From Malurus cyaneus samueli (Eukaryota > Chordata > Aves > Passeriformes > Maluridae), in assembly GCA_009741485.1 (NCBI GenBank), contig CM019238.1, positions 9,157,477 through 9,221,476 of the forward strand: a stretch of 64,000 nucleotides of DNA. The letters are read 5' to 3'. How positions within the stretch are numbered: the stretch's first letter is position 1; each line of letters starts with the position of its first letter. The notes under the pieces were generated by a model. That model did not search any database, was not told the origin of the DNA, and was given only the letters and a program-made list of their open reading frames with translations. The position numbers and the translations under genes were made by a program. Below, in pieces: positions 15,001-27,685 of this stretch.

Positions 15001-18000
15001 GAAATAAACCTTAATATTGGAGAAACAAAAACCAACACAGAAAAGCTTGAAATACCACACACCAAATGAACACAATGCAATTCCTTCCCGCAGTCAGCAT
15101 CCTACAACGCAGAGACCTCCTGAAGAGTAGCACTGCACTCCATTCGTAACTTTCTTCTACACCACATGAAGCCAGAAGGGTACAGTGACAAAAACCAGTT
15201 TGTTAATGAGATTATAAAGATTATTCCTACTATTTTAGTTAGAGCATTTTGTTCTTTTGACATCAAGAAAAACAGGAGTCATAACTGCCTGTTACTGATT
15301 TATACTGACAGAAATTAGGCTCAAATGTTAAAGATTAGTTAGTATCTGCAGAAGAGTTTGAACATACGAAATGCTATGTAAGTAGCAAGTATTAAGTCTT
15401 CCCACACACTCATTCTGGCATGCTTCCAAGCAGGGAAGTCCCACAGAAACATTTCAACAGCAGTAAGGAGAAACAGAGAGCTCAGGCAACTGCAGCTATA
15501 TTCACAACAATCCTTCTAAGGAGCACCTGAAAAAATGGGAAGAACCAATGCCCACTGCCTGCTACAAATTCCACCAAAAAAGAAGCTCCTGTTCCAGCAT
15601 GGCTTATATAAATGCATACTGAACAACCCACATCTCTGTAATCCTCTGTACAACCTAAAATGATCTGCAGAACTCAAAAAAAATCTTGTAAATATGACTT
15701 TCTTGTTGCCTAGTATTCCTGACCAGACTACAACTTCACAAAGCAAAATCACAGCCTACAGTGTAGCTGACAGTTTGATTTTCATATATAGTCTTATTTT
15801 CAATGTATCAGAGCTCTGCCTAGAGCAGACAAATTTCCCAGATTTAAAATCTAAAATGGCAGGGAATTAGGCAATGAAATACAACTTAAGAATTTCTGAT
15901 CATTCAACAGCAGAGCTCTTCCCAAACATCTACAGAAAGTCAGCATCTTCTTAGTTAGTATCCCATATTGCAAAAAGCACTCTGCAAGCTTTTTTCCAAG
16001 AGTGGAAGACAACAAAATGGTCTGAATTGAACAAAAAGTGAGGTAAAGAAAAGCACATGACATGTTCAGGCATTTTCTCAGTACCTCTGAAGGACATTAA
16101 TATTTCATTAGAATAAAAAAGAATATGTCTGACTTAATTACTCAGAGGTAAGACCCGTAGCCTCAGCATGCTCCAAAAATCTCTGAAAAGTAGGAGAGAT
16201 GGGACTCAGGCTTATTGCACAGCATTGTCCATATTCTGTGAACAGGCCAAAGCCAGACCTCACGTATAGAACTGGCACTGCAGCTTCCAGAAACCACAGA
16301 AAACGCAAGAGTGCAAAGGCTCATAATAAGATCTAACCACAACAGGCTGGTAAGTATCCAGCTGAAGAAGGAGGTCTAGAGGGTTTTTACAATAGCATCT
16401 GATTACCCATGCCAAGGCTGAAAGAAGAATCTTCTGTAGCTCTTCCTAAAACCTTCTCTTACTCCTTCCATCTTATTCCCAGTAACACCTGCACAACTTC
16501 TAAGCAGCACACAGACTGAAACCAGAGAAAAATGTACATCATCTTTCTGCCTGCATAAATTAATGCAAATCAAGTACGGTCCTGAATTTCCTTGCGGAGT
16601 TCTAATTGATCTATGACAGACTTTGTAACATTTCAGGGGGGAAAAAAAAAAGATAAAACAGAGATCACTACAGAGATTAGAGGACTACTTTAGGATTTGG
16701 CATGTCAGCCTAATGGTTTTTATGAGTAAGACCAGCAAAAAGTAGTAGATGACAGCAGGAATAAAGTTTTCTTTTTCTGGCCCTACAGTTACAGAAGACA
16801 CTGCTACTACTGTTGGACCAGGTAACTAATACCACGCTTCAACTACTGAAATACTGAATATTTCTGTATTCTCACTGGCCAAAAGCTCCCATATCCTCTT
16901 CCATGCAGTAGCAGCACACATTTGACTACACAGGAATTCAATCCACAGAAAACTACTCTTCTTTACAGTTTAGCTCCTTAAAACAGTTCACCTGTGGGGT
17001 TCAAGTGGTCAGAAAACACAAGCACACAAGGTTAACAAGAAAACATGTGGTCAGGACATAGAGATCCAACCACCCTACCAGAAGCACCTACCCAAAGAAC
17101 TGCCTACGTCTGGGAAGGCTCATCTTCAGTAGTTTGAAGTGAACAAGTATGGAAATAAGAACACTATGAATGAGAGGAAACTGCATTGAAGTTATGCTGT
17201 AAAATGACTTAGTTACATAACTGCCTGATTCTGTTCTTTCACATTAGTGAAGTAACTAGTCGCTCCACCAGCTACCCTCACATAAAAAAAATTACATTTT
17301 CAACAGATTGCTAGTTTGATTCCTCCCCTCCAAATCCTGCTCAAAGAGCCTTTAATGTTTGATAGTCAGGAATTGAAAGATTAAACATTCAAGACAAACA
17401 TTCGCACCTTCCACATCTGGTAATGTATTCCAAGATTAAGTTTTTGCATTAAAGCCATTACTTATACAGCATGTATCCAATAACTCAATGCCAACACATT
17501 ACACAACAGACAGAAAAGAGAAGATGACACAACTGGACACACAACTTATTTTCGATACACTCTAGCACTCAACACCATATTCTTACACTTGCCTACATTT
17601 CCTTTCTTTCTTGCTACTTTTTGCTTCATCATAGGAATCCCATTTCATCTCCTAGGGTGCTTATTTCTTATATACTAATAAATGGTGCTTATTATAAAAG
17701 AACGGAAAAACTTCAGTAAGTTTCTTAAATCCCCAAGCTACCAGGAACACTGAGTCAATCTTGCATCCAAAAGAATCATTAGAATTTTTTCCATGCTTCC
17801 CTTCACTGGAGATAGGGGAAGACTAAGCCCATTTGTAGGATTATGCAAGAATGCATAAATCCTCTCTTGTAAACAAAACTTCCCTAACCAGTTTTGAATG
17901 TAAGGTATGCTTTGCATAGTTTACAGCCCCTTGGCACAAAAAGGAAACCCCTTGAGAATTCAATTTTACAGAGATTGTTACTGCATTTGGGGCTGAATAG

Positions 18001-19202
18001 GAAGAATCTTAATGAGTGGCCAACTGTGTATGAAGAAGATGACTTTCTATATTTTCTTCTATCTGATGCAATTGAACTGGAAGTGTCTAAAAATGTTTTT
18101 GACATTTTTATAGCATACTGAGGTAAACAATCTGTGTCTTGCTACCTTCGAAAATTTCTGCTTAGCACCAACTACCACTCTGAGATACAGTCATACTCTA
18201 AGTACACAAGTTTATTAACTTTCATAAAACCATTGCATTGCTAAATAGAAATTGAACAGTATAACAGAGACAATGCAATGCAGCAAGACAAAATTCATAA
18301 AGGCTGATTTTTCTGATTATATTTCAACTGTCAAGCCACAGCTTGTCTGTGTAAAAAATTTGGCTTATTTCATAGCAGAGTGGTTATACAGCATACACAC
18401 ATCACTGCATCAGCAATACTTCTTAATGTTTTTTTAATTAATCTAATACTAATATATATCAGTTTTGAAAATACAGCTTAGCAAAACAAGTTGAATGGAA
18501 GACACTTAATGAAACAAAAACACCTAAACACACAATATTGAAAACAGAAATGTAATTCAGTAGGGAAAAAAACCCAAACATTTTCCACTGTCATTGATGA
18601 ATCTGCCTTGTTAAACCATTGCTACATTTCCTAAATCAACATGCAAAAGCCAGTTTCCCTTTTTCTTTAGCCAACTGTTTATTAGGCAAGTAAAAACAGA
18701 CCTATACCACAGATCCAAGAAAGATATTTGTGCAGCCTTCCTTTCTGGTTACCATAGTTTCAAATGAACTGTGGATTTCTAGAAATAATACTTCTAGAAA
18801 GAATGAAAATACCACTGCTTAAATATGAAAACTGCAAAAAGAATAATTTTGATTAGTATATGAATGACACTTAAGCAAACAGGTAAATGCTTAGGAAAGG
18901 AAGTTTTATTTGCAGGACTTTGTCAATAGTGAAGCTTGAGCATGAACAGAAGGAAAAGGATAAATACTGCAAATGAAACAAAAGGGAAGAGGAAAATAGG
19001 TACCAAAAAGTCATTCAGTAGGCATTCACCTCTCTCTTTTTAAAATTCCCAACATCACCAGATCTAAACCAGGACATTTTGGTCCCATGCCCTCAACATT
19101 AAGGGATACTTTACAATATTATACTGGGAGATGGAAAAATATGAATCTTCACAGGAATTTAAGATGACTTAAGGATCTGAAATAAAAAAGGGCATTCCAA
19201 CA
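1..19202. other. AT-rich non-coding DNA, probable STAG2 intron 1
   Basis: No convincing coding exon was found on either strand. All open frames are short (under about 150 codons) and lack recognisable domains or paired splice sites. The stretch lies downstream, on the minus strand, of the inferred STAG2 promoter near 27 kb, so first-intron sequence is the simplest reading. I looked for a segment encoding the conserved STAG2 N-terminus and saw none. Only simple A/T runs and small microsatellites stand out. Confidence 0.5.
4637..4652. repeat. (AATT)4 microsatellite
   Basis: Four tandem copies of AATT in AT-rich intronic sequence. The motif is self-complementary. Confidence 0.85.
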
Positions 19203-19356
19203 GGTACAGCCTAGTAGACTGCCAAAGAGATTGTGGACACTTCATCTTCTGAGACATTCAAACCTTGACTGGACAAGTGGCCTTACAGGACAAGATTTAA
19301 TGAGAAGGCTGGATGAGACCTCCAGGGGTCCTTTCCCACCTATGCAATTCTGTGAC
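19203..19356 (+). mobile_element. CR1 LINE 3'-end fragment
   Basis: The segment follows the 3' untranslated tail of sauropsid CR1 retrotransposons in order: a 'gagacattcaaaccttgac' block, 'tggacaagtggcc', a block 'ggctggatgagacctccag', then 'gggtcctttcccacct' and the terminal 'attctgtga'. It is diverged, 5'-truncated and has no open reading frame, as most CR1 copies do. The family assignment comes from recognising these blocks, not from an alignment. Confidence 0.8.
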
Positions 19357-22300
19357 CAAGAACACTAATAATTATTTCATTGTGGCATCGTTTCTAGAAA
19401 GCAACTGCGCGTTCATAACGCAAAGCCTCATTTCATGTGGTGTTAAAAGAAAGTGTTTTGGATACAATTGTTCAAACAGTACATAAGAAACAATAAAAAT
19501 AAAATACTATAGAGACATATACCAAACTGGAACTTTCCTGCAAGAATATTGTTCCCATCCCAAAATAGTACAAAATACCCTGGTTTTACAAACTGTTATA
19601 TTATTAATCCTAAATTATTAATATGATAGCCTTTCCTTCTCAAATATATTTTTAGGGTAAAGAATACGATTTAAATATAATATATCAATTCTTTTCCCTA
19701 TTTCCCTACCGCAAAAGGCCCCAGGTTGCAACCCACCCAAGGTTTTTTTTTTTCCCTAAAAAAAAAAAAAAAAAAAAGGAAATAAAAAAAAAAAAAAAAA
19801 AAAAAAAAGCTTGATCAAACTTGATCAAGTCTTGCCAGTTTCCTCCCTTGGAAAAAATATCACACTTAGTCAGTTCTCTGTTTCTAAGAAAATCAGAAGT
19901 GAAATGGGCAATGGTCACCTTCAAATTGAAAACAGACACCTCAAATGCATGCATAAATTACAAGGCTGTGTTCTTGACATCTACTACTTACATTGGGGTT
20001 TTCTGTAACTTCAGTAATCTAGATATTTAATTATCCACAGCACATTAATAAAAGTAACACAAGAAAAAATACAGACCTTCAATATTCATATCACTACTCC
20101 ATACAAACTCTCCTTGCTGGAAGATTACACTCAGACCAAAAAAAAATAGGCCAATTATATCACTTGCTTATTATCTGCTTAGTAAGACTTGTTATGGTCC
20201 AAATTTTCAGTTGATCCTTTTTTAAAGGACGAACTGAGAGTTCTACCTAAAGGAATAACAGGTAATAGCACGAAAGACTAAAAAAACCTTAGCTTGAACC
20301 TTAGCTTATTTTTATTTGTACACGAAGTAGAAATCAATGTTCTTTCCAGATATGATGCTACAAGGAAGGTCTTAAAACTTAAGCTGAAATCCTATGTTCA
20401 GTAAAAAACTGCAATTCAGCCATAATCAAGAATGCCAATCAAAAATGCCCACCTCTTTCCAGACAGTTCACATGGATTAAGCAATAGGAAAATAACTTCA
20501 TTAAGTCCTCTTAGCCAAGTGACCACACAAAGTACAACGCACACCTTCCCAGGAAGCACCAAACAAGCGTGTTCACCGTGTGATGTCTGCACTCCCTGGG
20601 AGTGAGGTACCACTGGAGAAGGGAGGGGAGCCCGCAGGTAAGGTCAGGCGTCCTGCATGTCACCCGAAGCTCATTCACTCACACGCCACAAGCTAAGCAG
20701 CATTTCACCAAACCTTTGCGACAACTCCAAAGCCAGTTCTGGAATGTAATCCCAACACTAATTAAAATATGCATACCTAAGGTCTGTTGTTACTTTTTAA
20801 AGTGATCAGTAGTTTTGTCTCTTTCAAAATGTCAGTATATTCAATTTCACTGTTTTGTTAATAGGAAACACTGAAATTTCAGCTACAATTTTTACGAATT
20901 GAAACCACTGCAGAGATATGCATTGTATGAGACCTTTTTCAAAACACAAGCAAAAGTCATCAGCTTGCTCTAGCAACCTTTGAACAGTGGCAACAGATGT
21001 AAAAATGCTTTGCTCTCCAGAGCTACACAGAGTAACAAAAAACTGCTGTAGAAAGCAAACTATGCCTAGTGTCATACATATTCATATTCTCTTGCTCTAA
21101 TATAATGACTAACCTTTACTGAAATGGAGCACAGAAAAGTAAAATCCATAGAGTTGTATAAGGGCAGGACTAATATGCCATTAGGTTCAGAACCATAAGA
21201 AAATAAACCATTCACCTACCTACCAAAAAAAAAATTGACAAAAACCCCAAAACCAACCAACACGTGTTCTCAGATACTTTTTTGGGTAGGTACTGTGATC
21301 AGCTTCTCAATCACAGATCACAAACTACCCTGCTATATATGCCAATCTTCTTACATCTACTCCCTCTTCTGATCATGTTCTTTTATAAAAATAAGCCTTC
21401 CAAAGGCAGAAATCATTTCTAGCTACACAATCAAAAAAATGTGCAGAAAAGACAACAATAAAGTATATACCTGGACAAAGCAGCTACCCTGACAACTAAT
21501 TTAATTTCCCTCTGAAGGCACAATAAGATCAGAAGTAAATAGTCCTGCATGTCTTTCATTTCTGACTTAAACTGGCATAAAGTAGTTTAAATACAGGCTA
21601 GTCCGATGCTCCTCCATGCAAATCTGTAGCCAGTAAAGGCTAGGAAAAGCCAACTGCCACATGAAAAATGGGGTACCCTGGTGGATCAAATTTTCCCACA
21701 TTCCTATCTCCAAAATTGGGTGCCAGATCTCAGAAAATGGTTGTGAAAGAAAAGTTTCACTTTCCCTTCTTCTCTAACCAAGATCTTGTAGATCTAGGAG
21801 ACTTAAAAAGTTGAACACTTGGAAATTGAAAGATACTAAAAACTGAGTATTCTGTGAAATAATGTAATGGCATAACACATCAAATCTAGGATTCTGATCC
21901 AGTCTCAATGATCTCACCCATCAAATTGACAGGACCAAGAAAAAAATAACACAGTTTATGTGTTGATACCTGAACAATGAAACATCCTTCTCAAGACAAA
22001 AGCCGGTCAGGTGACAGCCCCTCAAGCTTCTCAACTTCAACAAATCAACACCAGTTCTACAACTGTCAGTGATCTAAATGAGGGTCACCTTCAGACACTT
22101 CTCTTAACTTTGTTATTTGTTCTTACAAAAAAACCCTCCAACTCCAACTTTACCAGTTTTTTAAGAACTTCAAGATAAGAACACCTAAGGAAAATAAATT
22201 CTAGTTAGAACAGCAAATGATTAAACTGCAATTTTAAACTTATTCTCTCAAAACAAGATTTTGGTATAGCACTCTTAAGTAAATACCTGACCCTGTCAAA

Positions 22301-22549
22301 ATTCACATCAGATTTCAAGGTTTCCCCTTAAACCACATAGATACAGAAAGCAGATTTTTCTTTCTAATATAAAAAGCCAACTGAAATCATTGGACTAATC
22401 TTCAAACACGAAACCTGCTCACTGAATGGAAGAGCTTAACCGGTTTACTTTCAAAGCAGTCTTTCAGACTGAACAAACGCTCGCCCAAGAGCTCCAGTGC
22501 TGCAAGTATGTGACACTACCAAGGCCTAAGCGCGCTCCCCACCCTCAGC
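19357..22549. other. AT-rich non-coding DNA
   Basis: No exon, RNA gene or element could be supported apart from the poly-A tract listed separately. Probable continuation of STAG2 intron 1. Confidence 0.5.
19743..19828. repeat. Poly-T/poly-A tract followed by paired TTGATCAA
   Basis: A run of 11 T, then two long A runs interrupted by 'ggaaat', followed at once by two copies of the palindrome TTGATCAA at 19,811-19,818 and 19,821-19,828. The T and A runs could fold together. It may be the remnant of a retroposed poly-A tail, but no body or target-site duplication could be defined. Confidence 0.8.
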
Positions 22550-23216
22550 TTGCCCCATCACCTAGTCCATGACTCCCCCGCTAGCACGCAGCCCGCCGCC
22601 GGGGCGCCCCCTGGGGACCGGGGCGGGCACGCTGCACGGCGCCGCACCGAGACCGTGCCTGGGCGGATGCTCGTCCTGCGGGAGGCGGGCTCGGCCATCC
22701 CGTTGCTCCGACGGCTTGGAGCGGTGGCTCGTCCGCCGTGGAGCGGTGGTTCGGCAAGCCCATCCGTCTGCCAGGCACGGGCTCGGCACGCCCACTGCCC
22801 GGGCTCGCGCCGGCACAGCGGGGCTCGCACGGCCCATCCGGGCTGCCGGGACGGGCTCGCACGGCCATCCCGGGCTGCCGGGAGCGGGTCGGCACGGCCC
22901 ATCCCTCCCGACGGCTCGCACGCCGGAGGTGCAGGGGCTCGGCACTCGGCCATCCCGGGCTGCCGGGAGCGGGCTCGGCACGGCCCATCCGGCGCGGGCT
23001 CTGCACGGCATCCCGTAGCGCCGCGGCTCGGCACGGCCCATCCCGTGCTGCCGGGAGCGACTTCTGCTGCGCTCGCAGGCCCATCCCGTTCTGCCGGGAG
23101 CGGAGCTCCGGCACGGCCCATCCCGGGCTGCCGGGAGCGGGGCTCGGCACGGCCCATCCCGGGCTGCCGGGAGCGGGGCTCGGCACGGCCCATCCCGGGC
23201 TGCCGGGAGGGGCTCC
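22550..23216. repeat. GC-rich minisatellite, 36-bp unit
   Basis: Tandem units built on CGGCACGGCCCATCCCGGGC followed by TGCCGGGAGCGGGGCT. The array is degenerate from about 22,680 and becomes near-perfect at its right end, with copies at 23,109-23,144, 23,145-23,180 and a partial one from 23,181. Because 36 is a multiple of three, every frame stays open on both strands and yields long artificial proline/arginine/glycine-rich frames. It is an isolated GC- and CpG-dense island in AT-rich surroundings. Confidence 0.9.
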
Positions 23217-23368
23217 GCACTCTCAATCTGCGGCCCGTTCAGTTCCAACTGCGCGAAGTCAACAGGACACAAGGGTTAGGAGGCACACGGAGACCCAGAG
23301 CAGCTCACACCGCGGGACTACAATGCAGAGGAGTTGTGGGACCATGAAGAATTCCCATTTTTACTTAC

Positions 23369-23491
23369 CTTTTGAATTTAAAGGGCGAGTTCTTCTAAAA
23401 TGCTGGATGGCATTGAATCTAAACCATGGCCATAGGCTTCTATGTCACCATATAAGTTTTTGTGATGCACATGGAAAATAGCTCTTTCCAT
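23369..23491 (-). other. Exon-like segment with consensus splice donor
   Basis: On the minus strand the sequence CAAAAG|GTAAGTAA gives a near-perfect donor with exon end at 23,369. Just before it a 37-codon frame (ATG at 23,489-23,491, stop at 23,378-23,380) ends 8 nt short of the donor; I do not recognise the peptide. Possible acceptors upstream are weak; one at 23,395-23,396 would give a 26-nt exon. It sits 150 bp from the GC-rich minisatellite, on the strand expected for STAG2, so an alternative 5'UTR exon is conceivable. No transcript evidence is available. Confidence 0.22.
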
Positions 23492-26049
23492 TCCTCCACA
23501 GATTTGCTGTGTGCAATCTTTTTTCTCCAACCTACAACTCCGATTCCCTGCTCACTCCAGTTTCCCATGGACTAGGTTATCACTCTCTTCTTTGTCAATG
23601 ATTCGCATATAAGATGAAATTTTCAGAATATGCATGCTTTAAATGATACTGAGAAAGAGAGCAAACCATTTATTTAAGAGTATTAAACTGGTATGTTGAT
23701 GGCTGCTATCAATCACTTCTTTTTTTCTATGACAAAACAAGTACTGAACCAGATGAAGCTCTTGGAAATTCTCACATCTCCATGACAGAGACCAACTCAA
23801 CAACACATTCCTAACTGCACACATCAAAAGAAAAAAAAAAGCACAAACAAACAAAACTCACCACCAAAACTCAACCATTTGGGTACACAATCATAATAGT
23901 GCAAAGAAGTACAATTCTGGAAATTCACACCTACAATATTCTCCTAAGTTTTCAAATTAATCAGAGAAGAAATGGACACTGTGGGCAGAGACCACATTGA
24001 GTTCAAAACCTAGTCTCATCTGACAAAACACAGCATTCCAGTACCACAATCAACTAGCACAAGCAATAAGGAAAAATATTTGCTTATTCTGGGGGATTCA
24101 TTTGGTAAAAAAAAAAAAGCAACCAAAGTATTTCAGGTTTCTGTAAAACATACAACCTGTTTTTGCTGGCATACAAGTTTCAGAAAAGCTCATCTCTCCT
24201 AAAATACTTGCCTGCAGCAAAACAACTGAGACAGTGAGACCACAAATGAAAATGACAAACGAGGATTCTGGAATCATTCTAAATTTGAACCGTAAGTGAC
24301 AAAGAGCAATCTAATTTTAAAAAGTTCATAAAGCTCTGATGTGCCAACATCATTTCATGACTTAACTAAGTCTAACACAGTTGCTCCCACCACCAAGAGC
24401 AGGAACTTTCAAGTGGTTTGTTGCCTGCAGCTATTTTCTACAGGAGACTGCAGTAGCATGTAATATTCAAGAGAAGCTGTCTACATTACTTTTTTTTTTT
24501 TTAAATTCAGTTGCTGTTGGTAAGTTATACTGAGACAAAATAAACCAAGAGAGTATTTAACTGACAATTCTATTGACACTCCAATTGGAAATTATTTCAC
24601 TCCAAACACTGAAAGACTTGAACACGTAAAGTTCAAGTGTGATATATTTATGGGATTTGAGTTAGAGTAACAACCAGCTAACTGAATACTCCAATTTATC
24701 AAATGAGAGCTATTCAAGTAACATAATGCATTTTTAAACTAAGTATTTTAATAATCTATGAACAACCAATTTTTTGTCATTTCACAGAACCCAATTTCTT
24801 TGAAATATATTCAAATATCACAGAATCCTTGGTTTGGACCAACTCACTCAAATTCAGTTTTCCGTTGTGAAACATGAAGACTTTATATATAAAAGTAGAG
24901 CTGCATATAAATTTTAACTAAACTTCTTAAACATAAGTTTAACAAACCCTTACATTGCTTTTTGACTTTATTCAGCATTATCTTCCTGAAACTGTAAATG
25001 CATGAAAAACCTCCAAAATTGTAACTCTGGCCCAAGTGCATAACTTGTGATTATCTGAAGAGTAGGAAGTATCACAGAAAAAGTGAAGTCTGTCCTATTC
25101 CCTGGCCCCATGCCTGTGGGTTTTTTGTTGGGTTTTTTTGATCATTTGATTTTAAAATTAAGCAACAGCCAACCTTAAGTTCACCACAGCTAACTTAACA
25201 CAAACATCAGCATCAGAAATTCAGGGGGTTTGTCTCACAGGTTGCACAAAGACCACCTGCAGACAACATCATAAAATGTCACTGCTTTTGTCAAGAAGTA
25301 CCAATATGAGCCTCACATGTTGCAGACCAAGATCTATTTGTCAGAGATTGGATTCAATTAATATTTTTCTCCTTTGTATAACATCGAAGATTTTTTATAC
25401 TTTGATTAATTAATCAGAACAGTGTGGGGATTCCAGCCCATTCACCTTCAGGGCTTTCAGCAGCAAAAAGATGCATGTTTATGCTAAAAGCATGGCAGCT
25501 CTCTCTCCATTTAGCAATGAAGCTGTTATCATGGCTATAAAGGAAAACAAACTATGTTACCCAATAAAGAGCTCCATACTACATCTGTGGTATTAAGTCT
25601 GTGACTGATCATCACGAAAACTGATCCACAAAACTATGACTTAAGTATAATGGGCAAACGATACCAAGACAGGCAGAGATTAATGACTGTCAGTTGCACA
25701 ATCATTCGTGGTATTTATTTACCTGCACACAGATCAGCCAGCCTGCACATGGCTAAGCTTTGGAAAAGTTCAATACCAGATAAATACTCCAGGAATAATA
25801 GTAAGTAATTGTTGATTTAAGGAAAAGAGACTGTGAAAAAAAGGGAAAAGTTGTTTCGAACGGCCAAGCACTACGGACGCGAAAGAAACTATCAATCACA
25901 AATCGAAACTGAACTGCCAAGAGTTAATAGGGAGACGTATGCTTGGACAACACCTCGCAGTAGGAAACGCTAGGAACTCTCATTTCTGGTCATTTGAAAC
26001 AGGATTCAACAAAACTCCCAGAGAGCATAAGAGCGGCTGTGCAACGGCT
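23492..26049. other. AT-rich non-coding DNA
   Basis: No gene or element could be supported. Short T runs occur near 24,490 and 25,120. Probable STAG2 intron 1. Confidence 0.5.
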
Positions 26050-26134
26050 TCCAGGGAAGCGGTCCAAAAGGCGTTTTCCTCCGGTTCCGTTCCAGCAGCC
26101 CCGGAGCCGTGCCCGCGGGGCGCTGAGCGGAGGC

Positions 26135-26202
26135 GCCAAAACCCCCCAGTAAGAAGCATTCTCCTTTCCTCCTCTCCTCCTCCTGCCCCCCTCCCCCACC
26201 GG
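26135..26202. repeat. Segment duplicated at the palindrome centre
   Basis: This 68-bp stretch shares two blocks with 38,075-38,141: 'gccaaaacccc...agtaagaagc' and a 31-bp identical pyrimidine-rich block ending in CCACCGG, separated by a diverged pyrimidine stretch. Identity is near 88% by eye. Part of it is low-complexity, but the flanking unique words argue for common origin. Confidence 0.7.
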
Positions 26203-26904
26203 GGCCGGCGAGAGCCCAGCGGGGTTCCTGCAACACGCGGCTCCCGGCATCGGGCGTCCCCGGCACAAGTTGGCAAGCGCCCTTTCTTTACAAAAAAAAA
26301 AATAAGGAAGCCAACGGAACTCCACAACTCTTCCTCTTAGCGGGCAGCCGCCGAGGAGCTCGGCCAAAGTCACTCGGAGGGGAAAACTCGACCCACAAAG
26401 GCCTTCCCCGAGCTGGGCGCCGGGGCGGGAGGGGCAGCGAATGGAGGCGGGGGGGGAGAAGGTGCAGGTCAGTCCCCACGTCCTCACTTGGGCCGAGGGA
26501 GCCCCGCTCCCGCCAGCCTTCCAATGCAGTCAAGGGGAAGGGCGGCCAGAGTTGCCCCAGCTCGGGGAAGAGACACGGAGGAGAGAAATCCCGATCCCTC
26601 GGCACTTCCCTGCGCGGGGAACCCGCCGGGAGCGAGCTGGCAGGAAGAACTCGGCTGCTGGGCAGCGGGGAGCAGGGGAAAAGGAGCCGTGGCGAACGCT
26701 GTCAGAAGTGCGAGAACCCTGCCCGCGGCCTCCCCCGACACTCGACCCCGGGGCACCGGCAGCCGCCCCACCATTTTCTCGGCGCGGCCCAGCGCTCCCC
26801 CGAGTGCGGCTCGGGCCCCGACCCCATTCCCTTTGCTTGCCCACCCGAGCGGCCCGGCCCGGCTCGCCCGCACACACACCCCACGCACACAATGCCCGAG
26901 TCCT

Positions 26905-26911
26905 CCATCTT
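26905..26911 (-). promoter_or_regulatory. YY1-type motif
   Basis: The minus strand reads CAAGATGG, the core of the YY1 consensus. It is one of three such sites with the same orientation in this island. Confidence 0.45.
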
Positions 26912-27181
26912 GCCGGCAGCCCCTGCTCGGCTCGGCAGAAGGGGGGAGGAGGAGGAGGAGAGGCGTTCTCATTTTAGCTCGCCGAGCGCCGGGCCCGGCC
27001 TGCCCGCGGCCGGCTCTGGGGAGGAGGAAGGGGGCCTGGGCGGGCAAGGGGGGCCGCTTTCGGCGCCCTCTCGCTCTCTCACTCGCGCTCCGCTCGCCTC
27101 CCCCCTCCCCGCGCGGCGCGCCGGGAACGGGGGGTGGGGAAGCGGGGGGCTGGAGTGTTTTCGCGGCTCGGCCCCCGTCCT

Positions 27182-27188
27182 CCATCTT
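27182..27188 (-). promoter_or_regulatory. YY1-type motif
   Basis: The minus strand reads CCAAGATGGAGG, the core of the YY1 consensus. Second of three co-oriented sites. Confidence 0.45.
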
Positions 27189-27316
27189 GGCTGCGCGCAG
27201 TCCCCGCGGCCAGCCGGCCTGGCGCCCCGCGCGGGCCGGGGGCTGCGCCGCGGCCCGGCCTCTCATCGCCGCGCGCACCGCGATCCCGAGTTCCCCCGCC
27301 AAACTTCCAGAAGCTC

Positions 27317-27327
27317 GCCGCCATTTT
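27317..27327 (-). promoter_or_regulatory. YY1 motif just after the exon-1 donor
   Basis: The minus strand reads AAAATGGCGGC, matching the long YY1 consensus. It begins about 10 nt inside the putative first intron. YY1 commonly binds just downstream of transcription starts in this orientation. Confidence 0.55.
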
Positions 27328-27336
27328 CTAACTTAC

Positions 27337-27450
27337 CTTGCCCAGTGTCGGCGTAGGCAGCGAGGGGGCCCCGGCGCGCAGCTCCGTCCCGTATCCCCGG
27401 CGCGGCTCGCCGGCTGCGCGCCCGTCCCGGCCGTGCGGGCTGTAGGCGCG
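27337..27450 (-). other. STAG2: Probable non-coding exon 1 of STAG2 (5' end approximate)
   Basis: The minus strand reads GGGCAAG|GTAAGTTA, a consensus donor with exon end at 27,337. The upstream boundary is uncertain; 27,450 is set only by the TATA-like block at 27,479-27,488. No start codon with a long frame leads into the donor, as expected for the non-coding first exon of STAG2. The gene name rests on synteny with XIAP. Confidence 0.45.
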
Positions 27451-27478
27451 GAGGGGCGCGGGGCGCGGGCGGGTCGGG

Positions 27479-27488
27479 TTATTTAATT
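27479..27488 (-). promoter_or_regulatory. TATA-like AT block
   Basis: The minus strand reads AATTAAATAA, the only AT block in otherwise GC-saturated sequence. It lies about 140 nt upstream of the exon-1 donor. A role in start-site choice is a guess. Confidence 0.3.
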
Positions 27489-27649
27489 GCGGCGGCGCTG
27501 GGGATGTTTTGGGGTGTTCGCTGCTCGGCGGCTCGCGGGCGAATGGAGGGCGCAGGCCCACCTGGCGGCCGCCAGCGGGGCCGCTCTCCTGGGTGGGGCG
27601 ACACCCCGGCCGCCGCGCGCTGCCGCGCCGAGCGGGGTAAACAAGGTCG

Positions 27650-27659
27650 GCGCATGCGC
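27650..27659. promoter_or_regulatory. NRF1 motif
   Basis: GCGCATGCGC is the exact palindromic NRF1 consensus. It lies about 310 nt upstream of the putative exon-1 donor, a usual place in CpG-island promoters. Confidence 0.6.
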
Positions 27660-27685
27660 GGGGCCGCGCGCGGGGCGGGCCCGGC

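Noticed and set aside
22550..23481. Several open frames of 149-265 codons on both strands
   Set aside because: They overlap on both strands, translate a 12-residue repeat set by the 36-bp minisatellite, and resemble no protein. Few stops arise because the sequence is GC-saturated.
24815..24841. Possible minus-strand CR1 tail ('atcacagaatccttggtttgg')
   Set aside because: The match ends after about 25 bp and the expected following block is absent.
1..27336. STAG2 coding exons on the minus strand
   Set aside because: No segment encoding the conserved N-terminus was found, so the stretch is listed only as probable intron 1.
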